Notes: generated from the sequence alone by a model not told the origin. A stretch of DNA of 64,000 nt from an uncultured Burkholderiales bacterium (GCA_937873395.1 CALMYH010000001.1:1-64000), one strand, 5' to 3'; positions 17,122 to 26,091 are shown, counted from the first letter of the stretch. Numbers and translations: made by a program.

Positions 17122-19227
17122 ATGGAACCGAGCACCGCACAGGCCTATGACGCCTGCCTGAGGGAGGCACTGGCCCAGATGGGCGAGTGGATCCCGCGTT
17201 GGCTGAAGGATGTGCAGGACCTGCTCTACCAGAAGGAGGGTGCCGCTTCCCAGTTGCGCGAAAAGCAGGGCTGGATGGAGGCCCGCACCGCACTGGAGAG
17301 CCAACGCCAGTTTCTCTCGACCCGCATTCTGGAGACGCTGGCCGAATCGGTCGGAAATGCCTTGCCCGAGCTGGCACCGCCTTCGCGCAAGCTGGACGGT
17401 CTGAGCTTCGGCGAACTGGAGCTGATGGGCGACGACCAGGTGCAGGAAAAGGTCGAGGAGGCCCGTGTGCTGCAGGTCATCAAGATCGCAGCCGACGACG
17501 ATCTGGTCGACCTCAATGCGCGCATGTGCCGCGCGAAGGGTCATGCCCAGGTCCGACCGGAACTCAACCCGCTGCGCAGCGAAATCGTGACTCGGGCCCT
17601 GATCAAGGCCATCAATGGTATTCATGCGCCAGCTGCGGTGCGCAACACCTGGTTGCAGACGGGGGCCTTGCTGCTGGGCAAGGAACTGGCCGCCATGTAT
17701 GTCCGCCTGGGGCGCCTGATGGACACCTGGGGCGTGGCGCCGGCCGACTACAGGGTCGTCACCCTGAATGAATCGCGCTCGCCGGCCGTCAGCCCGTCGC
17801 AACGCGACGAAAGGGCGGTCGAGGCGGTCACCCCGGGCGCAGCCACCGGTTCGCAGGCTCCCGTGCTGAACCTGGATCAGTTGCACAAGCTGCTGGTGGG
17901 CAACCTGGAGCAGCAGGGCGCGGGGCCGGCTGGCACGGGTCTTCCGGGCTCGGGCAACGCCATGGTTCGCAACCTGGCCGCCGAGGTCGTGACCCTGATG
18001 CTCAAGAGCATTGCCGAAGACCAGCGTCTGCTCCCGCCCATCCGCAGCCTGCTGCTGGACATGAAGCCGGCCCTGTTGCAGCTGGCCAGCAGCGAGCCGC
18101 GTTTTTTTGCCGACCGGCAGAACCCGGCACGCCGATTGCTGGACGCCATCACCGAGCGTTCGCTGGCGTTCAGCAGCGAGTACAGCGGCGGATACGGCAA
18201 GTTTGCCGATGAGGTGCATGAGATCCAGCGTGCGCTTGAGGTGCCTGGAGCCGACTTGCCTGAACGCTTCGAGCGCTTGCTGGCGCGCTTCATCGCCTCG
18301 CAGGTCACTGCCCTGCCGCCGTCACAGATCCTGGCCCGGGGCAAGGCGGTCAAGACCCTGGTTCGTGTCGAGCAGCGCAATCTGCTGGCCGAGCGTGTGG
18401 CGGCCGAATTCCAGGCCCGCAACGATTTCGAGAGTGCCCCCGGTGTGGTCAGGCGGTTCGTCGAGGGTCCGTGGGCCCAGGTGGTCGCCCAGGCCCGCAT
18501 CGACGCCGCCGACATGGACGCGGGCTCACCCACCGATTCGCCGGCTGTGCGGTATGTGCACATCCTGCCCGATCTGCTGTGGTCCACGCATCTGGGCACG
18601 GCGAGCCAGAACCGGCCCCGCCTGATCCGGGTCATACCCAACATCCTGCGCACGCTGCGAGAAGGTCTGGATTCGATCGATTACCCCAGGGCCGACACCG
18701 AAACCTTCTTCAAGGCGCTGATGGGCCTGCACGAGGCCGCCTACAAGGCGCAGCGCACCGATCTGGCATCCGAGGGGCCGGCCAGCGTTCGGCGTCAGGA
18801 AGCGACACAGACCTGGATGCAGCCGACCGAAGCCAAGGACTCGGGTTTCATGGAGGACATGGAGCTGGACACCCAGCCGGCCTTCGTCAACACCGAACCG
18901 ATGGCGCGCGACCCGCGTGAAATGGATGCGCTGGAGCCCTTGCTGCCGGTGGGCACCTGGGTGGATGTGGCCCAGGAGGGGGAAGCCTTGCGGTGCCAGC
19001 TGGACTGGGCCAGCCCGCACGGGACCATGTTCCTGTTCAGCACGGCGCAGGGCCGTCAGCTGTCCATGTCCCGGCGCACGCTGGAGCGGCAGTTGCTGCA
19101 GTCGAAGGTGCGGGTGGTGGCCGACCATGGCCTGGTGGACGATGCGCTCGACAAGGTGACTCGCCAGGCCTGGATCAACAGCGTGAAGGTGGCCGAGGCG
19201 GGCGAGACAGAGCCGGGCACTCTCTGA
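17122..19227 (+). CDS. DUF1631 family protein
   Basis: 701 residues, soluble, predicted largely alpha-helical. Its order matches DUF1631 proteins: an N-terminal helical part (MEPSTAQAYDACLREAL), a long acidic/helical middle, and a C-terminal part near residues 610-690 (LPVGTWVDVAQ...GTMFLFSTAQGRQLSMS) with a PilZ-like beta-barrel look. In other proteobacteria such proteins are sometimes proposed as cyclic-di-GMP-linked because of this region; I do not see the full RxxxR PilZ motif. Stand-alone gene 107 bp after DUF1415, ending before a CCTGCCGGCAGG palindrome (19234-19245) and a convergent gene. Confidence 0.85.
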   Translation: MEPSTAQAYDACLREALAQMGEWIPRWLKDVQDLLYQKEGAASQLREKQGWMEARTALESQRQFLSTRILETLAESVGNALPELAPPSRKLDGLSFGELELMGDDQVQEKVEEARVLQVIKIAADDDLVDLNARMCRAKGHAQVRPELNPLRSEIVTRALIKAINGIHAPAAVRNTWLQTGALLLGKELAAMYVRLGRLMDTWGVAPADYRVVTLNESRSPAVSPSQRDERAVEAVTPGAATGSQAPVLNLDQLHKLLVGNLEQQGAGPAGTGLPGSGNAMVRNLAAEVVTLMLKSIAEDQRLLPPIRSLLLDMKPALLQLASSEPRFFADRQNPARRLLDAITERSLAFSSEYSGGYGKFADEVHEIQRALEVPGADLPERFERLLARFIASQVTALPPSQILARGKAVKTLVRVEQRNLLAERVAAEFQARNDFESAPGVVRRFVEGPWAQVVAQARIDAADMDAGSPTDSPAVRYVHILPDLLWSTHLGTASQNRPRLIRVIPNILRTLREGLDSIDYPRADTETFFKALMGLHEAAYKAQRTDLASEGPASVRRQEATQTWMQPTEAKDSGFMEDMELDTQPAFVNTEPMARDPREMDALEPLLPVGTWVDVAQEGEALRCQLDWASPHGTMFLFSTAQGRQLSMSRRTLERQLLQSKVRVVADHGLVDDALDKVTRQAWINSVKVAEAGETEPGTL

Positions 19228-19252
19228 CACGCCCCTGCCGGCAGGCGGCACC

Positions 19253-20593
19253 TCATGCCTTGCGCAGCAGCTTCTTGCGCACCAGATGCACATGGTTGCG
19301 CAGCGCGTACAGCTCGTCGGTGTGGGACAGGGGGACCACAATCTTTTCCACCTTCGCCTCCAGTGCATCGAGTTGTTCCAGCAGCGACTGGGTGTCGGCG
19401 GACTGTCCGTCAGCCGGTGCTTCGAAACGCTGCTCGATGTCGCGCAACTGGGCATACCAGCGGAACACCCGCGATCGGATCCGGAACGTGTAGATGGGCG
19501 GCACGATGCGCGACAGCGGCAGCACCAGCGCGATGATCAGGCCCATGGCCAGCCACATGCGCTCGATCAGGTTGGCCAGCCAGAACGGCAGATAACGCTG
19601 CAGGAAGGGCGGGCCGGAGCGGATGGCGCGCACCGCCTCTGCCGAAACCGGCACCTCGCTGTGCTCCAGGCTCGGGTACTCGCGTGCGCGGCTGAACCAG
19701 CTGCCCCCGCCATGCAGGCCGATGGCGGTCTGTGCAAAGAGCTGCAGGATGGCCGGGTGGGTTCGGGTGTTGGCCAGCAGGCTGGTCGTCGAGGCGACCA
19801 GGCGCATGTCGCGCTCCGGGTTGTTGGCCGCCAGGTCGACGACGCCCTGGGGCAGCACCACCGGAGTCAGGTAGCCGAAGCGGCGCGAATAGGCCTCGCT
19901 CTGCGCAAAGTCCATCAGACGCACCCCTGGGGTCTGCAGCAGCATCTGCACCATGAGCGACTCGGGAGCCGAAGCGAACACCAGGGCGTCGAGTTCGCCA
20001 TTGAGAAAGGCGACGGTGGCCGGCGTCTGTTCGAGCTGGCTCAGCTGCAGTTCGTTGGGTGAAATGCGGTTGACGTCCAGCAGGGTGTTGAACAGGCGCG
20101 GTACGCCGCTGCCGGCGGTGCCGACGTTGATGTGCCAGCCGCGCAGTTCGGTGAGCTGCCCGACGATGTCGCTGCCCAGCAGCCGGCGGGCGGCGTCTTC
20201 GCGGTAGAACAGCCACAAGGGTTCAACGAACAGGCTGCCGAGCGAGGTGATGGCGTCTTCGTCGTCATAGCCGATGTCGGCGGTGCCTCCTTGCACAAAG
20301 GCCACGTCGGCACGTCCCTGGCGCAGCAACTGCAGGTTGTCGGACGAACCTTCGGACCGGAGCAGCTGGACCTCGATGCCATAACGCGCCAAGGCTTCGG
20401 CGTAGCGCTTGCCGAACTCGTCGTAGGCACTCTGCTCGGGGCCGGTGGCCAGCACCACGCGCTTGGGTGGTGTCGGGTCCAGCCACCAATAGGTCAGCGC
20501 CAGCAGGGCCACCGTCAGCAGCGCGAACGGCCCGATGGAGGCCACCAGATCCCTCAGCGAGAGCAGGGTGTAGCGGATGCTTTTCTTGGGCAT
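19253..20593 (-). CDS. TAXI-family TRAP-type solute-binding protein with C-terminal membrane anchor
   Basis: 446 residues. An N-terminal signal anchor (about 18-38, IGPFALLTVALLALTYWWL) precedes the periplasmic binding domain with TAXI hallmarks: LATGPEQSAYDEFGKRYAE, LRQGRADVAFVQGG and a VGTAGSG-like motif. A second membrane segment (about 345-368) leads to a cytosolic tail with a coiled coil (about 390-420). No TRAP permease gene is nearby, so it may be a tethered sensor or binding protein rather than a transport component. Stands alone on the minus strand, upstream in orientation of nothing clearly related. Confidence 0.85.
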   Translation of the reverse strand: MPKKSIRYTLLSLRDLVASIGPFALLTVALLALTYWWLDPTPPKRVVLATGPEQSAYDEFGKRYAEALARYGIEVQLLRSEGSSDNLQLLRQGRADVAFVQGGTADIGYDDEDAITSLGSLFVEPLWLFYREDAARRLLGSDIVGQLTELRGWHINVGTAGSGVPRLFNTLLDVNRISPNELQLSQLEQTPATVAFLNGELDALVFASAPESLMVQMLLQTPGVRLMDFAQSEAYSRRFGYLTPVVLPQGVVDLAANNPERDMRLVASTTSLLANTRTHPAILQLFAQTAIGLHGGGSWFSRAREYPSLEHSEVPVSAEAVRAIRSGPPFLQRYLPFWLANLIERMWLAMGLIIALVLPLSRIVPPIYTFRIRSRVFRWYAQLRDIEQRFEAPADGQSADTQSLLEQLDALEAKVEKIVVPLSHTDELYALRNHVHLVRKKLLRKA

Positions 20594-20640
20594 GCCGCGA
20601 CATTAGCATGCCGAGGGAGCTGACGTTCCGATTCCAGGAC

Positions 20641-21006
20641 TCAAGGCAGCTTTTCGAGCTTGAGCACGGTGTAGGTGCCCTGGACCTGGTCGGCCGTGAA
20701 CCGGATGCGGTCGCCGGCCTTGAGACCTTCCATGCTGCTCTTGTCCTGGACCGTGAAGACCATGGTCATGGGAGGCATTTCGAGGTTCTTGATCTCGCCG
20801 TGGCGCAGGCTGAGCTTGCCGGCGGCCAGGTCGACACGCCGGATTTCCGCCTCGGCCCAGGGCAGCTCGGCAGAGGCCGCCGGCTGGGGCGCCGCAGCGG
20901 GTGCGCTGCCGTGGTGGTGGCCCTGGTGCTGGCCCAGGGCAGCATGGCTAATGGCAAGCCCAAGGACCATGGCGAAGGTGGTGGTGAGGGTGTTCAAGCG
21001 GGACAT
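20641..21006 (-). CDS. CusF-like periplasmic copper-binding protein
   Basis: 121 residues with a signal peptide (to about residue 25) and a His-rich stretch HQGHHHG. The C-terminal OB-type domain contains HGEIKNLEMPPMTMVF, the Met/His copper site of CusF (His, Met, Met). CusF-type proteins carry Cu(I) or Ag(I) in the periplasm. Last gene of the leftward metal-resistance operon, 20 bp after the DUF411 gene, with GGAG before the start. No CusA/CusB efflux pump is in the window. Confidence 0.88.
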   Translation of the reverse strand: MSRLNTLTTTFAMVLGLAISHAALGQHQGHHHGSAPAAAPQPAASAELPWAEAEIRRVDLAAGKLSLRHGEIKNLEMPPMTMVFTVQDKSSMEGLKAGDRIRFTADQVQGTYTVLKLEKLP

Positions 21007-21026
21007 GAGAGGACTCCTTCTGGGAA

Positions 21027-21503
21027 TCAGGACCGGAAATAGGACTGGTAGACGCGGCTGCTGCCGTCACGCAGCACCAGCAGCACGTCGTAGGGGTCGC
21101 GGCGGTCGCCGTACTCGGGGCCGTCCATGCCGGGGCTGCCCACCGGCATGCCGGGCACGGCCAGGCCCAGGGCCTCGGGCTTTTCGGCCAGGATGCGGCG
21201 GATTTCCCGGGCGTTGACGTGGCCCTCGACCACATAGCCGCCGATCAGCGCAGTGTGGCAGGAGGCGTACTGCATGGGCAGGCCCAGGCGCCGGCGCATG
21301 GCGGTGTTGCCGGTGTCGAAGGTCTGGATGCGAAAGCCGTCGCGTCGCAGGTAGTCGACCCAGTCGTTGCAGCAGCCGCAGTTGGGGTCTTTCCAGACCT
21401 GCATGACGGGCAGGGGGGTGGCCGAGGGGCCTTGGGACCAGGCGGGCAGTGCGAGGGCCGCGGCGAGTGCCGGTGCGGAGGTCAGCAGGGTGCGTCTTTG
21501 CAT
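21027..21503 (-). CDS. DUF411 metal-binding periplasmic protein
   Basis: 158 residues. A signal with twin arginines (MQRRTLLTSAPALAAAL) is followed by a DUF411 domain: VWKDPNCGCCNDWVDYL (thioredoxin-like CGCC motif) and ASCHTALIGGYVVEGHV. Members are found in copper and silver resistance regions and probably bind or reduce metal in the periplasm. Nineteen bp after the cupredoxin gene in the same operon. Its exact activity is unproven. Confidence 0.88.
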   Translation of the reverse strand: MQRRTLLTSAPALAAALALPAWSQGPSATPLPVMQVWKDPNCGCCNDWVDYLRRDGFRIQTFDTGNTAMRRRLGLPMQYASCHTALIGGYVVEGHVNAREIRRILAEKPEALGLAVPGMPVGSPGMDGPEYGDRRDPYDVLLVLRDGSSRVYQSYFRS

Positions 21504-21522
21504 GGTGTGCTCCGGAAGTGTT

Positions 21523-22038
21523 TCAGCTGTTGCGCGGGCGCACGCGGATGGTGCCGCGCATGCCGGCCTCGAAATGCCCGGGAATCAGACAGGCGAACTC
21601 GAAGTCGCCGGGCCGGTTGAAGGTCCAGACGATGTCGCCGCGCTGGCCGGGTTCCACATGGGCCATGTAGGGTTCGTCGTGTTCCATGTTGGGGTGCTTT
21701 TTCATCATTTCGGCGTGTTCCTCCAGTTCCTGGCGGGTGCCGATCACGATCTCGTGCATGACCTGGCCACGGTTGACGGCGCGCAGGCGCAGGGTCTCGC
21801 CCTCGCGCACGTCGATGTGGGCGGGCGAGAAGCGCATGTCGTCGGTCATCAGGATCTCGATGGTGCGGCGTGCCTCGCGCGGCTCGGCGGCGATGCCCCA
21901 GGGCTTCTGCTCCTTGACCAGGGGGGCATGGTGACCCTGGTGGCCATGGGGGCGGCTGCCATGGGCTTGTGCCCAGGGCGCCAGTGGCGACAGCAGAGCG
22001 AGGGTGAGGAGCTGGCGGCGGTGTTGGGTCGGGATCAT
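21523..22038 (-). CDS. Cupredoxin-like periplasmic copper protein
   Basis: 171 residues from ATG 22038 (GAGGAAA upstream). Signal peptide to about residue 25, then a His-rich linker (HGSRPHGHQGHH). The cupredoxin domain has all type-1 copper ligands: His in VMHEIVIG, then Cys, His and Met in FACLIPGHFEAGM. The loop MMKKHPNMEHDEPYM adds Met/His that may hold additional copper. Likely an electron or copper carrier for the neighbouring multicopper oxidase. Confidence 0.88.
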   Translation of the reverse strand: MIPTQHRRQLLTLALLSPLAPWAQAHGSRPHGHQGHHAPLVKEQKPWGIAAEPREARRTIEILMTDDMRFSPAHIDVREGETLRLRAVNRGQVMHEIVIGTRQELEEHAEMMKKHPNMEHDEPYMAHVEPGQRGDIVWTFNRPGDFEFACLIPGHFEAGMRGTIRVRPRNS

Positions 22039-22055
22039 GGGGTTTCCTCTCGAGG

Positions 22056-23459
22056 TCAATGGGTGTGGCCGGTGGGCTTGCGGGCCTGCGCCGTGTGGCC
22101 TGGCTGGGCCGTGGTCTGCTGTGTTGCCGCCTGGCGGCGGATGTCGGGGGCCTGCGCCACCTCGTGGGCACGGGTGCCCGGTGGCTGCTGGTACCAGCCC
22201 GGGTCGCTGTAGTCGCCGGGCGGCTGGTCGGCGCGTACCTTGAGCACGGTGAACATGCCGCCCATGCCGATGGGGCCGTAGGGACCGGTGCCGCTCATCA
22301 TGGGGAAGGTGTTGGGCGGCAACTCCATCTCCATTTCTTTCATGTCGTACATGCCGCGCTCGCCCATCACCATGTACTCGGGGTTGGCGCGCTGCAGCGC
22401 ACCAACCAGGCCGCGGTGGTCGGCACCGATGAGCGTGGGCACACCGTGGCCCATGGCGCCCATGGTGTGGTGGCTCTTGTGGCAGTGCATGGCCCAGTCG
22501 CCGGGTTCGTCGGCGATGAATTCGATCTGGCGCATCTGGCCGACCGCGATGTCGGTGGTGACCTCGGGCCAGCGTGCGGTTTTCGGCACCGGCCCGCCAT
22601 CGGTGCCGGTGACCTCGAACTCGATGCCGTGGATGTGCACCGGGTGGTTGGTCATGGTCAGGTTGCCCACGCGCACCCGCACCCGGTCTCCCAGGCGCGC
22701 GACCAGCGGGTCCAGCCCCGGAAACACCCGGCTGTTGAAGGCCCAGATGTTGAAGTCCAGCATGGTGTTGACCTGTGGCGTCATGCTGCCGGGCTCGACG
22801 TCGAAGGCGTTGAGCAGGAAGCAGTAGTCGCGGTCCACGTTCTCGATCAGCGGGTGCCGGCCGTTCCTGTCCAGCCGCGGATGGGTGACCCAGAAGCCCA
22901 TCATGCCCATGGCCATCTGCGTCATCTCGTCCGCGTGCGGGTGGTACATGAAGGTGCCTGGGCGTTTGGCCTCGAACTCGTAGACGAAGGTCTTGCCGGC
23001 CCCGATGGGGGCCTGGTTCAGGCCGGTGACCCCATCCATGCCATTGGGCAGGCGCTGGCCGTGCCAGTGAATGGAGGTGGGCTCGGGCAGGCGGTTGGTG
23101 ACGAAGATGCGGACCCGGTCGCCCTCGACCACCTCGATGGTGGGTCCGGGGCTCTGGCCGTTGTAGCCCCACATGTTGACCAGGAAGCCGGGGGCCATCT
23201 CGCGCACCACGGGCTCGGCCACCAGGTGGAACTCCTTGACGCCGTTGTTCATGCGCCAGGGCAGGGTCCAGCCGTTGAGCGTGACCACCGGCTTGTAGGG
23301 CCGCCCGGCGCCGGTGACGCCGGGCGGGGTCCACGGGGCGGCGGTGCCGGCGGAGTCCTGCGAAATGGCTTCGGGCAGCGCGGCCAGGGCAACCCGGCTG
23401 ACGCTGGCGGCGGCTGCGGCACCCAGGGCGGCACCGGCAAAAAAGTGTCGTCGTTTCAT
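22056..23459 (-). CDS. copA: Periplasmic multicopper oxidase (CopA-type copper oxidase)
   Basis: 467 residues from ATG 23459. The N-terminus MKRRHFFAGAALGAAAA is a twin-arginine signal. All four copper-ligand blocks are present: HWHG, HPHAD, HPVHIHG and HCHKSHH. Several Met-rich stretches (MTQMAMGMMGFW, MGERGMYDMKEMEMEL, MMSGTGPYGPIGMGGMF) resemble the Met-rich loops of CopA/CueO that bind Cu(I). Oxidises periplasmic Cu(I) to less toxic Cu(II). One bp separates it from the TolC-like gene. Confidence 0.93.
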   Translation of the reverse strand: MKRRHFFAGAALGAAAAASVSRVALAALPEAISQDSAGTAAPWTPPGVTGAGRPYKPVVTLNGWTLPWRMNNGVKEFHLVAEPVVREMAPGFLVNMWGYNGQSPGPTIEVVEGDRVRIFVTNRLPEPTSIHWHGQRLPNGMDGVTGLNQAPIGAGKTFVYEFEAKRPGTFMYHPHADEMTQMAMGMMGFWVTHPRLDRNGRHPLIENVDRDYCFLLNAFDVEPGSMTPQVNTMLDFNIWAFNSRVFPGLDPLVARLGDRVRVRVGNLTMTNHPVHIHGIEFEVTGTDGGPVPKTARWPEVTTDIAVGQMRQIEFIADEPGDWAMHCHKSHHTMGAMGHGVPTLIGADHRGLVGALQRANPEYMVMGERGMYDMKEMEMELPPNTFPMMSGTGPYGPIGMGGMFTVLKVRADQPPGDYSDPGWYQQPPGTRAHEVAQAPDIRRQAATQQTTAQPGHTAQARKPTGHTH

Positions 23460-23460
23460 G

Positions 23461-24840
23461 TCAGTGTCCTTTGGGGGCAGCGGCGGCAGCGCCGGGCATG
23501 GAGGCGCTTTGGGCGCCCGCATAGTGGCCTCCGGCGAGCAGGGCGCGCCAGTCGGCTTCGGCCAGCCAGTAGGCCAGCCGGGCCTCGGTGACCTGGTCCA
23601 GCGCGGCCAGCCGGTTGCGCGCCGCCGCCAGCAGCTCCCAGGTGCTGACAAACATGCCGTTGTAGCGTTGCAGCACTTCCTCTTCCAGCGCCTGCTGGCG
23701 GGCCAGGGCCTCATCCTGGGTCAGCAGGGCCAGGGTGTGGTGGGTGTTCAGGGCCAGCCAGGCCTCCCGGGCCTGCGAGCGCAGGCGTGCGGCATCGGTG
23801 AGCAAGCGGGCGCGGGCCTGCACCGCGTGGGCGCTGCGGTGGTCGTTCAGGGCGCGCGGGTCGTTGAGCGCGGGCAGGGCAGTGCGCTCGCCATCCTGCA
23901 GCGCCTGTTCCAGGGCTGTTGCATGGGCCGCTTCCCAGCCCGCGGTGGCGGTGCCCGACGGCAGGCGCAGCGCCCGCAGGCGATCGTCCTGCGCGCCAGG
24001 GTGGCCGGGGGGCACCGCGCCTTCGCCGCCATTGGCCGGGGGGTGGGGCGGTGGGGGGGCCGGTGCCGGGACGTCGGACGCCAGGGGGCGGCGCAGGGCG
24101 TCGAGGGCGTCGGCCTGCCACAGGCCCAGGCGGCGGGCCAGATGTTCCAGGGCCACCTGCTCGGCCAGCTGAGCCGCCAGCCACGACTGGCGTGCCGCCG
24201 TTTCGATCTGAAGCTCCTGCAGGTGGCGCATGCGGCTCCAGTTGCCGGCAACCACCATGCGCCGTCCCAGCTCGGCGCTGGTGCGGGCGTTCTCCAGGGT
24301 GTCGGCGGCCCGGCTCAGGCGGGCGCGGGCGGCCACAGCGGCCAGCCACGCGCCCTGCACATCGCGCACCGCGTCGGCCAGCTCGGCGCGCAGCTCCGCG
24401 CGTTCCTGGGCGCTGAGGTTGGGCTGATCGAGCAGGTCGGGTCGCCATTGCAGGGCCTGGCCGATCACCTGGCCCAGGGTCAGCGTGTCGGACGCCCCGG
24501 ACGGCGCCGTGGCGGGTGAGGCGGTCCCGCCCTGCGCGGCCTCCCAGCGCAGGATATCGATGTGGCCGCGCGGGAACTCGGCGACCCGGGCATTGGCCTG
24601 CTGCCAGATGGCCAGGGCGGCGCTGCGCTCGTTGGCCGGCAGGGGGCCTGCGGCCGTGGCTCCCGGCAACTGGGGAGGCGGTGCCAGCACGCCGGCTTGC
24701 GCCGGGTCGGCGGCCCGCACGGCGTCGGCCTGGGCGCGGACGGGGGCGCTGTGGAGGCTGACAAAAACCACGGCCATCCCCATCAGGGCGGCGGTCAAGG
24801 GTGGAATCCGGGGCCGGTCTGGCCCCGCGGGGGTATGCAT
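23461..24840 (-). CDS. TolC-family outer-membrane efflux protein
   Basis: 459 residues with an N-terminal hydrophobic export segment (LMGMAVVFVSLHSAPVRAQ). The remainder is rich in long alanine/leucine/arginine heptad helices (RAELRAELADAVRDVQGAWL and AREAWLALNTHHTLALL), the hairpin helices of TolC-type channels, in two repeats around a Pro-rich insert (about 255-285). CAGGAG precedes the start. No RND or ABC pump partner is in the window, so it may work with a pump elsewhere or with the CDF exporter's periplasmic products. Confidence 0.82.
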   Translation of the reverse strand: MHTPAGPDRPRIPPLTAALMGMAVVFVSLHSAPVRAQADAVRAADPAQAGVLAPPPQLPGATAAGPLPANERSAALAIWQQANARVAEFPRGHIDILRWEAAQGGTASPATAPSGASDTLTLGQVIGQALQWRPDLLDQPNLSAQERAELRAELADAVRDVQGAWLAAVAARARLSRAADTLENARTSAELGRRMVVAGNWSRMRHLQELQIETAARQSWLAAQLAEQVALEHLARRLGLWQADALDALRRPLASDVPAPAPPPPHPPANGGEGAVPPGHPGAQDDRLRALRLPSGTATAGWEAAHATALEQALQDGERTALPALNDPRALNDHRSAHAVQARARLLTDAARLRSQAREAWLALNTHHTLALLTQDEALARQQALEEEVLQRYNGMFVSTWELLAAARNRLAALDQVTEARLAYWLAEADWRALLAGGHYAGAQSASMPGAAAAAPKGH

Positions 24841-24918
24841 GGAGAGTCTCCTGAGACACTGGAAAACGCGCCCACCACGCCGGCCGGGCGTGAGGCGGAC
24901 GCACCTGTGCTGTCGGTC

Positions 24919-25323
24919 TCAGGAAATGGGCGGACGGACGTCCCGGCGGGCGACGTGGCTGGCGAAGCGCTCGCTGAAAGGCGGACTGAACTGGGGGGGC
25001 TCGTCGGACGCCAGGCGCCAGGGCTGGGGCGCATCCAGCACCGGGCCATTGCACAGGTCGCACAGCAGGTGGCTGTGGTCGCCCGCGTCGGTCGACGCGT
25101 GCGTGGCGTGCTCATGGGTCTCGTTCGCCACGGCAACGGTGTCATGGCAGTGCCAGGACACCCTCTGGGTCGACTCGGGCGCCTGCGCGCCGGGGTGACC
25201 CAAGGCCATGGACAGCGCCATGGCGTCGCCCACCCACCCGCGCAGGGGGAGCAAGGCAATCATGAGGGCAAGCAGGAAGACGCGCACCCGACAATGATAG
25301 GGGTTGGACACCGATAGTTCCAT
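24919..25323 (-). CDS. Small Cys/His-rich exported protein, CopL/DUF2946-like
   Basis: 134 residues from ATG 25323 (148 from ATG 25365, which would overlap the exporter gene by 22 bp; neither has a clear ribosome site). One hydrophobic segment (VFLLALMIALLPLRGWVGDA) is followed by WHCHD, HEHATHAS, DHSHLLCDLCNG: many potential metal ligands. It resembles copper-responsive CopL and DUF2946 proteins that precede copA in other Proteobacteria. Probably a membrane-tethered metal sensor or chaperone. Lies 78 bp before the TolC-like gene. Confidence 0.65.
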   Translation of the reverse strand: MELSVSNPYHCRVRVFLLALMIALLPLRGWVGDAMALSMALGHPGAQAPESTQRVSWHCHDTVAVANETHEHATHASTDAGDHSHLLCDLCNGPVLDAPQPWRLASDEPPQFSPPFSERFASHVARRDVRPPIS

Positions 25324-25343
25324 CCGGATCGGATCAAGACCCG

Positions 25344-25997
25344 TCAAGGTGCCACGGTTGACCACCGCCGAGCCGAGCTCAGCTCACCCCGCGCCTGACG
25401 CACCACCGACCATCCGGCGCTGATCGCCAGCAGGGCCATGATGGCCGCCACGGCCAGGTCGGGCCAGGCCGAACCGGTGCCGAAAACGCCTGCGGCCGCC
25501 GCGATGACGGCCAGGTTCGACAGCGCGTCGTTGCGCGAGCACAGCCAGACGCTGCGCATGTTGGCGTCGCCCTGGCGCCAGCGGTAGAGCAGCAGGGCCA
25601 CACCGGTGTTGGCCAGCAGGGCCAGCAGCCCGACGATACCCATGGTGGCGGCGTGGGGCACGCCCCCGCCCTGCCAGACCCAGGCCGCCTTGGCCAGCAC
25701 GAACAGGCCGTAGGCCAGCATGGTGGCGCCTTTGACCAGCGCCGCGCGGCTGCGCCAGACCACGGCCATGGACAGCACCGCCAGCGACAGCCCGTAGTTG
25801 GCTGCGTCGCCCGCAAAGTCGACGGCGTCGGCCAGCAAGGAGACCGATCCCGCCTGCCAGCCGGCGACCAGTTCGACGACAAACATGAGGGCATTGACCC
25901 AGAGGGCGATCCACAGGGCGCGCTTCCAGCGGGGGTCGAGCGGCCGCGCGGTGTCTTGGTTGTCGGTGGAGCAGGTGGTGTGGCAGGTGCAGGCCAT
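25344..25997 (-). CDS. CDF-family metal cation exporter
   Basis: 217 residues with six hydrophobic segments. The N-terminus MACTCHTTCSTDNQ is Cys/His-rich. Transport-site candidates DAVDFAGDAANY (TM2) and SRNDALSNL (TM5) follow the CDF pattern D-x3-D/N-D; an His normally present is replaced. It lacks the C-terminal cytosolic ferredoxin-like domain, so it belongs to the short CDF group next to MerR regulators. Expected to export Zn/Cd/Co-type divalent cations. First gene of the metal operon, directly divergent from the CadR-like regulator. Confidence 0.85.
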   Translation of the reverse strand: MACTCHTTCSTDNQDTARPLDPRWKRALWIALWVNALMFVVELVAGWQAGSVSLLADAVDFAGDAANYGLSLAVLSMAVVWRSRAALVKGATMLAYGLFVLAKAAWVWQGGGVPHAATMGIVGLLALLANTGVALLLYRWRQGDANMRSVWLCSRNDALSNLAVIAAAAGVFGTGSAWPDLAVAAIMALLAISAGWSVVRQARGELSSARRWSTVAP

Positions 25998-26036
25998 GGG
26001 GATCGGTGCTTGTGCAAAACGGTGGGAACAGGCACC

Positions 26037-26067
26037 ATTGGAAAGCTTGAAGCCACTTGAAGGTCAA
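26037..26067 (-). promoter_or_regulatory. MerR-type promoter/operator for the metal operon
   Basis: On the minus strand, TTGACC (26067-26062) as -35 and TCCAAT (26042-26037) as -10 are separated by 19 bp, the overlong spacer typical of MerR-activated promoters. In the spacer and -35 edge, CTTCAAGTGGCTTCAAG (26062-26046) is an imperfect 17-bp dyad made of two CTTnAAG halves. The site is 25 to 70 bp from the divergent starts of the exporter and the regulator. Assignment is by pattern. Confidence 0.6.
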
Positions 26068-26091
26068 GCCCTTTTTGAAAGGACCCTGGTC

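Noticed and set aside
24900..25400. A CueR-type copper promoter in the CopL-like region
   Set aside because: I found no second TTGACC-19 bp-TA element ahead of the downstream genes, so one promoter at 26037-26067 is preferred, without proof.
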